A stretch of DNA of 64,000 nucleotides from Lucifuga dentata. Taxonomy: Eukaryota > Chordata > Actinopteri > Ophidiiformes > Bythitidae. The DNA lies in contig VXCM01000297.1 in assembly GCA_014773175.1 (NCBI GenBank), positions 186,001-250,000 on the forward strand, given 5' to 3'. Below are positions 55,316 through 64,000 of the stretch, piece by piece. The notes under the pieces are model-generated. The model was not told where the DNA came from and searched no databases. It saw only the letters and a list, made by a program, of their open reading frames with translations. Every line of letters begins with the position of its first letter. Within the stretch, counting starts at the first letter, position 1. Made by a program: the position numbers and the translations under genes.

Positions 55316-58248
55316 CACACTATAAGCTGTAAATTCTTTTAGATTTGTCTCTACAGCCTTGATTTTTTTATGATTATCAGGTATTTTATTTTGACTTAAT
55401 GAATGAAAATGGACCAGCCTTGTCCAGTCTCATCCAAAGTGATGCAGGGTAACTCGTGGGAACAATTTTCCTGGTGGTGGCCATATACCAACCACCTATA
55501 TTTAAAAGCTTTTTATTTTTTAAGAAAAATCCTTAAAGTGAGGATGAATGGTTTCAGATTTAACAGTCCAACAGTGAATTTAAACAAATGCTAAAACTTT
55601 TAAAGTACCACTTTTCCTAAATGACAGCTGTTAACTTATCATATTTCTGCTTGCAGCTGTAATTTACAAGTTGACTTTTGAGCAGAACTTCTTAGTATTA
55701 TGGTTTTCACAGGAAGAAAGGAACTGCTGGACATTAGTGTTTGCGTCTCCATTTGTGCAGACAGAATAACTTTGGCAGTGGAAAATAAGCGTGCTGTTGT
55801 TTGATTTCTCAACAGGAGATTCTTACAAAGCCTTTGGCAAATTCTGCCCCCACCCCAACCATTGTACGTCCAGGTTCTCTTCCCCTTCATTTGAGTAATG
55901 AAGCTGTACATCCCACTCTGCCATCTCCAACATCTGTCATCACACAAGCGCCACCATCCAACAGACACCTGAGGTAAACTACATTGTGTGCAGTTTTCAT
56001 GTTTAGCCTAAAATGTCTATCACAGAATTAAATAAACAGCTAACAATATGTCATGGTGTATAATTTTCCCCCTCATAATTAATGCAGAGAATGCAGTCTG
56101 GTTGTCATCACATATTTAGGCTGTGTAATCAAAGTCAGCGTTACATAGGCATGATCAAACTATAATTAAACATCTGAGGCAGTTAATACAAGACATTGTT
56201 AAGAATAAGCTCTGACTGTAGCAATTGGAGCATGGTTTTAAAACACTGTACTACTGATAATCCAACGAGGAAACATATCCACCATAATTAATATCTGCGA
56301 GTACAACTGGATGTGAATGGGCTCTGAGCAGAGCCTGACTTGTGTCTCCAATTCTTCAACACTTTCTAAAATGCATTTGTTTTGGTGAAAAATGTAAGCA
56401 CATGATCACATGTTTAATTGGCCTACCTGTGATATTGCTGAAATTAGCAGCTGCACTGTTAATATGCAGGATATGAGGAGGTTTGCTGTCAGAGATGAAC
56501 TCATTTAGCTACCTAACAGGCAATCCAGTAACAGCTTTTTGTCAATAGCTCCCCAACAGGCGCTTATCCACTGGTAAGGCACCTCCCTAATGGGCAGACA
56601 GTCCCTCTCCTCCCCAGCCCTGTGCAGATGACCTCAGTTATATCTGTAAGTTACGGTTCTAATTTTTGAAGAAGAAAAAAAAAAACACTTAAACTAATTC
56701 TCATGCTTGTAGGTACTAATAGATACCACACTCTTTCTTCTCCCTCTCTGTCGCTCTCTGTCTCTGTATGGGTATTTGTTGCAATGTGTAGCTTGCAAGG
56801 CCAGTGAACACGGTGCCTAACATCCCTGGGATTCCAGGTCCCCCAGTTAGTGGAACCAGCAGTGGGTCATCCTCTCCATCTGGATATAGTCTGCATTCTG
56901 AAACCAAGATGGTGAGATGATCACTGGCATCTTTAATGCAGGGGTTGTAAGACATGAGAAAGTCTCAAAATGTCTTCAGTGACATACTAATTTTATAGTC
57001 AAATGTACACAGGAGAGGAAGTTGTATTAGGAGCTATTTTCTGACATTAAATGCCTGACTGAAATGTTGCACTGTTGTGTTGTTGTAGCGACTGAAGGCA
57101 GCACTGACTCACCAGGCCCCAGGAGCTCAAGATGGGGCTGGCGGGGCAGGGTCCATCCCTACTGTCCCTCAACATCAGCAAGAACAGAGCCAGCAACCCA
57201 CTCAAAACTCTGATGCACCATCACCTGCTCAACCACAGGTAACACACATGCAGTATAATTTTATATACATACCATAATTGGGATCAGACACTGGTCATTT
57301 TCTGAGAAACATGTCTAGGCTATCTAGTAGAACCTCCTACGGTGCTTTTAAAACAATGCACATAACTGTGTTAATCAACTTGCCCAATTCTCACAGGATA
57401 TGCATATTCCTCTGAAATATTCACCTCCATCCTCTTCTCCATCTCCAGTTTTCCCCTGCTCAGCCAACAGGAGGTCGGCGGAGGCGAGCTTCAGAGATGG
57501 ACCCTGACGAGCGAAGGCAGCGTTTCCTGGAGAGAAATCGGGCAGCTGCCTCCCGTTGCAGGCAGAAACGAAAGCTGTGGGTTAACTCTTTGGAGAAAAA
57601 GGCCGACGATCTCGCCAACATGAATGTCTCCCTAACGGTGAGTCCGTTATATGTCCGTTACTACGGGGTGCACTTCCCACTGATTGATCTCCATTTATAA
57701 AGTGATAGAAGGGGAATACTGGATGATTAGTGTACCGTGTGCTTTGTGTTCAGAATGAAGTGACCCTACTAAGGAATGAGGTGGCACAGCTGAAGCAGCT
57801 TCTCCTGGCCCACAAAGACTGCCCCGTCACCGTTATGCAGAAGAAGGCAGCTTTCTTAGGTAACCATTTAAGGTCAAGAACGGACCGACAAACATCTTGC
57901 ATTTTATCGCTGCTTCTGTCACATCCATCTACCATCTCATACATCTAATGCTTTTGTTTTTTTTACTCGCTCACCTCTCTAAGGGTGAATATTTCTCTTT
58001 CTCTGTCTTTAGCTGCAGGAGGAGAAGAAGTCTCCAGGGACCCATCTGCTGAACCGATCGGCTCCCCAGCAGCAGTCATCCAGCATGGGCCTTCACCCCC
58101 TGCCCCGGCCTCTAGCCCAGGAGCCACCATCAACGGACTGAGCGTCCGTGCTGCAGAAGCTGTGGCCATGTCAGTTTTGGCTGGAATGGGATCGGGCCAC
58201 CCAGGAGGGGTTGTCATGGCAACGCAGCCACAGGCAGCCCCCAGATGA
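53817..58248 (+). CDS. atf7: Cyclic AMP-dependent transcription factor ATF-7
   Basis: Nuclear bZIP factor of the ATF2 family, binding CRE/AP-1 sites as homodimers or with JUN/FOS proteins. Coding exons: 53817-53864, 54210-54306, 54488-54615, 54766-54891, 55816-55973, 56549-56645, 56792-56911, 57089-57238, 57449-57637, 57754-57859, 58013-58248, giving 484 aa. A C2H2 zinc finger (Cys9, Cys14, His27, His31) opens the protein. Thr51 and Thr53 in DQTPTPTRF match the stress-kinase sites of ATF2/ATF7. A proline-rich central region includes TIVRPGSLPLHL and PSPTSVITQAPPSNR. The basic region RRQRFLERNRAAASRCRQKR (331-349 area) and the leucine zipper (about 356-395) follow. The C-terminal tail is shorter than in human but retains NGLSVRAAEAVAMSVL. 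ATF7 is preferred to ATF2 because of MGDDRPFVC, the VDSSPPESPDS region and the tail. Confidence 0.95.
55280..55309. repeat. T30 homopolymer in atf7 intron 4
   Basis: Uninterrupted T run in the 924-nt intron between atf7 exons 4 and 5. Confidence 0.9.
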
Positions 58249-58309
58249 TGTGCTGGCGCAGGTAGTCAGTATGAACTCGAGCAACATTTGGAGGCTGGAC
58301 TGGTGCAAG

Positions 58310-58438
58310 GCTTTTGAGAAAGGGACCCTCCCCACGCTCACCCCACCCCAGACTACAACCCTCTCTTCAGCCANGCTTTTGAGAAAGGGACCCTCCCCAC
58401 GCTCACCCCACCCCAGACTACAACCCTCTCTTCAGCCA
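58310..58438. repeat. Perfect 64-bp tandem repeat split by a single N
   Basis: 58310-58373 and 58375-58438 are identical, with only the N at 58374 between them. This is most simply two contig ends that overlap but were joined without merging, so the genome probably has one copy. It lies in the atf7 3'UTR, so the protein is unaffected. Confidence 0.92.
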
Positions 58439-59829
58439 ATGATAATCACACAAACACATGGCATAGTGCCTGTTCAGAGGCTTTATCACTCTGTGTATGT
58501 AAATATGAGTAACATACTGGACACTTGCGCTGCAGGTTTTGTGCTCTTTTCTTGTCTAAACAAGTTACAAAAAAAAACCAGTTGGAAAAGTTTTTGAGTT
58601 GGAGTTAGTAGTACAAATGGGAAATCTCCACATTTCGCTGTTGCTTCAAAAGCAGTTTCAGTCAATTCAGGAGCACATATCAGGGTGTGATGAGGCTGGT
58701 TGCTTTCCAGGCTGACTAATTGGATGTGATGTATCTTGTGTTTTTTCAGCTATTTGAAAATATTTTTCAACTGATACTGGTTTTTGACATAATGTTTTGC
58801 TGATGCAGTGAAATTATCATGAGAGTGTGACTTCTCCTCAAATACATGTCAGTTTATTCAGCTGAGTACATAGCAAGTGTGAAATGTAAAGTGTACACAG
58901 TTTTTCCTGTCTGTGTGTGCCTAACATAGGCCTTTTTTTTACTATGAGTTTTAACCATTTGGAATGGATTGCAGTACATTTGTAGTGTATGTATCAAACC
59001 CTATCGACTGCATGGATTATTCGAGGTCAAAGAATACCACTGTTTGTTCGTGCTTTGTCATATTATCTCTGTTTATTGATCTTCTATTCTTCTGTTTTAT
59101 AACATCAAATTATTGATGCAAAAATTGTCCTTGTTAAGTAAGAATTTCATCATCAGTCCTAATGTAACAAACTTGAAATGGTTAGCTTTAGATGGCCTTT
59201 ATATGATAATCAAACCGAATAGACATTTCAGTTGAGCAAAGAGTAGTGCAATATATTTTTCTATTAAATATCAATGTTCTTGCATTTAGCTGATGTGTTA
59301 GCCCAGCCACTGAGAGAGGTTTGGTCTATTTCAGTTAAAAGCTAAAGATATGAGGTGACCAGAGAAAATGTGAAGATGAATAGTGTTGAATGAGATTGAT
59401 GATTAGAGCGCATCTGTTGATAATTACAGATGTCCTAATCTTGAGTGCTTTCCAACATTTGAAAAGCCGTCTTTTGTCATGAAGTAGACTTAATAAGGTG
59501 CTTCTTTTGAAATCTGAGTTCTGAAATGCAGGTTATTTTATACCACATTGTACTTCCTACACTGTTTTTTTTTTTGTTTGTTTTTTTGTCTTTTTTTTTT
59601 TTTAAATAACATATCACTGTTTTAAGATGTTTATTTTTCTTTGTTGGCATTTTAGGCTTACTCCCTCGTGGTATTATGTCCCCCTTATTTTTTAAAGAGG
59701 ATAGATTAGATGTCTTATGTGGTTAACAGATGCCCCTATGAAAATTTATCTCTAAACCTAAATGGAGAAGTTTCTCAAATACTCAGGCTTCAGGATTGGT
59801 AACTATCTTGTGTATAGTCTCAATTAATG

Positions 59830-59835
59830 AATAAA
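59830..59835 (+). terminator. atf7: Candidate atf7 polyadenylation signal
   Basis: First clear AATAAA downstream of the atf7 stop that lies well before dip2b. It is followed by a second AATAAA-like A-rich stretch at about 59850. Confidence 0.4.
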
Positions 59836-60159
59836 TTGCCTCGGACAAAAAAATAAAAAGGCTTAATGAAAAAGTGAATCAGGGTGAGCCTCCACATATG
59901 GCAAGTGTTGGTGTGGGTTCCTGGCTGTAACAAACAGCAGAGGGAGCAGGAAGTCTGTTTTATCAGGATCCAGCACAGCAGAAACCTGATCATGTGACTG
60001 ACAGACTCTGCTGAGTTGTTCCAATCTCCCACAGTCATGGCGGTGTCGGGGAGTCGGGAAGATGGAGTAAACACCTCTTGATTTGTAGCTTAATACTGGA
60101 TTTTTACTGCTGTCATCCAGAGTATCAGGAACATTCCGCTGGCTGCTGTGCTTCCGACG

Positions 60160-60244
60160 ATGGCCGACCGCGGCGTGGATCCGTCGGCTCTGCCGAAAGA
60201 GGTCAGGGACCAGCTGGCGGAGTTGGATCTGGAGCTATCCGAAG
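60160..60244 (+). CDS. dip2b: Disco-interacting protein 2 homolog B, exon 1 (partial gene)
   Basis: Coding exon of 85 nt, ending gaag|gtaagg in phase 1. It encodes MADRGVDPSALPKEVRDQL and then AELDLELSEG. This matches the N-terminus of vertebrate DIP2B (ALP-EVR-QLAELELELSEG), the start of the DMAP1-binding domain. DIP2 proteins are large (about 1570 aa) with two adenylate-forming domains and are linked to acetylation and neuronal growth. Only this exon is in the window; no second exon is seen in the next 3.7 kb, as expected for a long first intron. DIP2A and DIP2C share this motif. DIP2B is favoured because it neighbours LARP4 in other vertebrates. Confidence 0.85.
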
Positions 60245-63001
60245 GTAAGGTCTTCATAAAGTCGGTGAAATATCAGGAGCTGCAGCGGTGTATAATGTTA
60301 CCGGGCGATCGTTAATGAAATTAGATGCAAACTGCAACAAAAGGCAGCCAGAGTCCTGCGGGTGAGATAGGTCCTGCTGGAGTGTGTCCGAACGATGAAA
60401 ACACACTGACCTCCTTTCATCTGTCATTTTCAATTATGGGCACCAGCTCCAAGTCATCTTTCTGTTAACTACATATTTATTTTCATACCATCAGATTACA
60501 GGCATCTTATAGTCTTTTCCCCTGTTGTTTAATATGTGGATTCTTACAAGCTTTGCGCACAAACAAGTTTCCCACACATCAGTGGACACCAAATGATGAT
60601 ATTTCCCCTCCATTGCTTTATTCTGATCTTAAATTGCAGGATGGGTATAGGAGGTTTGGCTCTATGAGAATAAATATGGAAAACAGAATCTGGTGCTGAT
60701 CTTATGCAAGTCTCCTCCTCACTGTGAATCACAGTGCAGCTAGATTGGTGCTGTGCAGATCTCAGGAGCCTGGGGGTGGATGAGTAATGTTATGTTTCTC
60801 ATGGAAAAGGAAGCAGGGGATATATGGGCCATTAATGATGTCTATAGGCAGTCACTCTTGCATTCTACCCCCTACCCCCATACACAGGGAAGACAGAACA
60901 TGAGCAGCCAGGTAAAACTTAAAATCATATCAGTTTATCATTGTGCACAGGTTCAGACTCCCTTTGTAGTAGCAGATGCAGTTTTATTCATTAAAAAGCA
61001 ACAAATCTCACAGGATTGAAGATCTGAACAGAGAAAATAGACTAGATGGCAGTCTTCCCATGCAGCTCAGATCTTTTTTTAAGTAGCTACCCTGTCACTT
61101 GTTGTGAGTGACTTTATCTTTAAGAATAATAAAGTTTAGGCACTGAATAAGAGCAATACTAAACTTCTGTACATGTTTTCACACATTTCGGTTATTTCTG
61201 TTTCTGTGATGCCACTTGATCACCCTGCCAATAATGTCAACATTCGTTCTAATTTGAACTGACTTACAGTATCTTATGGCCATATCTCAGTATGCACTTC
61301 ACAATATTCAGTTTGTAATATTTAATATGTACATGATGTTGTATAATATAATGTCACACTGTGGAACCCTGCTTGAGTGTGATGTGCTTTGACCTGAGCT
61401 GGAGTGTGTGTCCTGGTTAATAATAGACACCAATTAGCAGTGTGATAATGAGGGAGGAGGGGGTGGCTCACTCTCTTATTTAACACACTTTATGGAGATG
61501 AGAGGGTGGATGAAGAACAGTCAGTGTTAAGTGTTCGGCACATAATTAAATACAGTCATGGTAAATTAATAGCAAACAGAGTAACAAGTCCTGTCAAAAT
61601 ACAAACGGTGATTGATAAGTTCTGAACCCGACACTTTAGAAGGTGATCTGGGGCAAGTCCATGTGACACGAGTTGTCGCCCTAACTAAGTACAAATATTG
61701 TTTCTGCTGTTACAGCTTGGACACAGCTGACATATTACTCTGGCTAGATGGAGCAGCTGTAGCTTTTCTATTGACAGAGCAATCAATTATCACACAGTCA
61801 GAATCAATGTGAGCGTTTCAGTCATTTCAGGCTCAAGTGTGAGTGAGTGGAAACATGACATCCCCAAGTGGCACTCTCTCTGCTGGAGAGAGGACAGACT
61901 ATCAACTTTGATAACATAAGATTAGACAGACCTCTTTTGCTAATCAAAAGGGTCAGTACTTTCCAGATGCCAGGTAGCTTTGTCCACATTGTCCAGTGGG
62001 GTGAGGTGCGTTTACCGTATGCTTAATGCGGCTCAGACCGCACAGCATTGACAAGGCAAGCAGCAGCTGGCTGCCCTATGAATCTTTGTGTTTCTCATGG
62101 ATATACTTTACATGGCAACAGTCACCCCATTGTTATCCCCAGAGATGGGACTCCCATAGCAACAAATAGGAAAATATGCATCAGCATTTTTTTTTTCACA
62201 GTGGTAGTTGTCGATTGCTCTGTGTGCGTGTGTGCGTGTGTGCGTGCGTGCATGTGTGCATGTGTGTGCATATATGAAAGAGGAGGAGAAAACCTCCACC
62301 TACTTTAATGACACAAAGAAAGCCATTGAGGGGATCAAAGGCATAGTGATGAAGCCAGAGTGGAATTTAGAGCGCTGAACCACAATAGTTTAAGCTGCTC
62401 AGCTTGGGTGTGTGTGGGTATTATAGTGTCTGTAGGTTGTGTATTTGTGTGTATATGCATGTTTGTGTGACAGTGATGGATGAATGGAGAAAATGTGAAA
62501 ATGACCAGAGAACTTTTGCTTTGTACAGATGCTTGTCACATCTGTACAAAACAAGACAGGCACTGTATGACAACATTCTCATTTCGACAGATGACCTGAT
62601 ACAGTATGCATGTTTGTGTTGCAATATACAAAACCTAAAAGGTTCTTACATGAAAACATATCTTGCTCTATATCTATAAACAGTACTGATATTCTCCAGG
62701 CACTTTGAATAGAAGAATTTGAATAATCTCATTTTGCAATCATTTTCTCTATCCATTAGTGTCGTCACTGTCTAATCTTCCCGTCCCTTTCACATCCTGC
62801 ATGTAAAAGGGAGTTTTAAAAACATATCATGGATAAAACAGGAAAAATTATGCCATGGGAAACAAAAGCTGTTTACCAGGCTCGGGCTGATAAACATTAA
62901 GTGTGGTTTTTTTTGTCATTAGTGTCCATCCTGCTGCCTGTGTCTGTGATGTGTCTGTGATGCTGTGGAGGAGAGACGCTTTTTCATCTGAGCAGCTTGT
63001 T

Positions 63002-63035
<34 letters not shown>

Positions 63036-64000
63036 TCAGAGATTACCATCCTGCCTGTCTCCTAATCTAGGTCACAGAGCATCAGGGGGCAACACGCCTG
63101 GCTCATTTAGCTGTGAGTCACTGGACCAGGGCTGCTGCTGGGGATCTCTCTCTCTCTCTCTCTACACCCCCTTTTTTTTTCCTTGCCATGAAGATAAGCC
63201 ATAAACCTGACTCGGTGTGTATGTTTTTGAATGGATCACACTTACTTGTCCATCTGCTTTTATTCGTGTTGTGTGTGGACATGCAGCATTGACCAGGACA
63301 GGAAGGAAGCAGGAAGTTGAGCCTATCAGTTTAAAAGCTCATTAACCGTTGGCGTAGATGTTCTGTATTCTGATCTCCAGCCAGAGCTCCATGCCATACA
63401 CAGGACAGTTTACTCACCAATACCACAGGGTTTATGTTTTTTCTTTTGGTTATAGAAATGAATCATGAGTATTATATAACACTCCAACATTAACACACTG
63501 ACACGCACACACACACAAACACTGCACATACTACTGAGAATGCCATGAAGCTTTGTGTGCAAAAAGGACTGAATAATTTAAATGGGACTGAGCACACGCC
63601 TACACACACACACTGTCAGCTTGACAGCTTCATCCATCTCACATTCAAGTGCACAATAAACTCCAGGTGGGTTCTCTACCATAAACCCTAATAATTAGTT
63701 ATTTAGATACTTACTGATCTGTTTGGGTTCTGCTCTTCTCCTAATCTTAAATTAAAAAAGAATTCCAATGAGGGAGAGTGTGATGAGAGAGGAGTGGTAA
63801 TGGCCAGGTCACTGCACCGTTCCCTGAATTATTCAGAAGTAGCAAGTAGAAGCAGCTACACTTCAGCATGTGCTTCAGTCTCTTCATTTCTTTATACCAC
63901 CAAGTTCATTGTCCTTAAATTTAAAAAAAAGTATTTCTAGCTTTCAATATACTTTCTCCTTTATCCCTATAAGAAACAACTTGTGCTGTTATTTAGGTTG
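60245..64000 (+). other. dip2b: Start of dip2b intron 1
   Basis: No protein-like reading frame on either strand. Simple repeats: GT/GC-rich alternation 62220-62275, (GA)n 63002-63035 and (CT)n 63145-63163. Otherwise unique AT-rich sequence. The intron continues past the window. Confidence 0.6.

Larger units (their letters stand above)
58249..60100 (+). other. atf7 3'UTR and spacer to dip2b
   Basis: No coding sequence. It begins with the atf7 3'UTR, which carries a perfect 64-bp repeat around a single N (58310-58438). An AATAAA at 59830-59835 could end a 3'UTR of about 1.6 kb. The remainder is AT-rich until the CpG-rich dip2b start near 60030. Confidence 0.55.

Noticed and set aside
58148..58597. 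149-residue frame after the atf7 bZIP
   Set aside because: It is out of frame with the spliced atf7 exon 11 and crosses the duplicated assembly join.

Overview
This is genomic DNA from a ray-finned (teleost) fish. The evidence is vertebrate multi-exon genes with short GT-AG introns, many CA/GA/GT microsatellites, a tRNA-derived SINE and a LINE fragment. The six recognisable proteins match vertebrate families end to end, and the phosphofructokinase and ATF7 copies look fish-like. All genes lie head to tail on the + strand. I found no supported gene on the - strand.

Layout: 1-10.2 kb is microsatellite-rich DNA with no recognisable coding exon. 10.25-18.24 kb is pfkm, muscle-type 6-phosphofructokinase (22 coding exons, 778 aa). 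19.39-32.97 kb is espl1, separase (31 coding exons, 2171 aa, catalytic His and Cys intact). 33.88-37.08 kb is pfdn5, prefoldin subunit 5 (6 exons, 155 aa), with a LINE fragment in its last intron. 39.6-48.5 kb is larp4, a La-related RNA-binding protein (15 coding exons, 739 aa), with a decayed second copy of its exon 8 inside its last intron. 48.5-52.5 kb is larp4 3'UTR plus intergenic DNA with a SINE. 53.8-58.25 kb is atf7, a zinc-finger/bZIP transcription factor (11 coding exons, 484 aa). 60.16 kb onward is coding exon 1 of dip2b; the rest of that gene lies beyond the window.

Reading frames were followed exon by exon. In the five complete genes every junction keeps frame and the total coding length is a multiple of three, so all five appear intact. 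The genes do not form one pathway: glycolysis, sister-chromatid separation, tubulin/actin chaperoning, mRNA stability and stress transcription are simply neighbours. In human all six homologues are on 12q13, in two clusters (LARP4-DIP2B and ESPL1-PFDN5-ATF7) plus PFKM, so the value of the block is conserved synteny in a more compact, interleaved order.

The strongest unusual signals are: (1) an intragenic duplication in larp4 that left a pseudo-exon with an intact acceptor, a compatible phase and an early stop; (2) seven single-N assembly joins, three of them flanked by exact repeats of 64, 18 and 16 bp, which indicates unmerged contig ends; (3) three evenly spaced candidate self-cleavage sites in separase; (4) a candidate atf7 5'UTR exon with an upstream reading frame that overlaps the main start. 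I did not find an undescribed biological system here.
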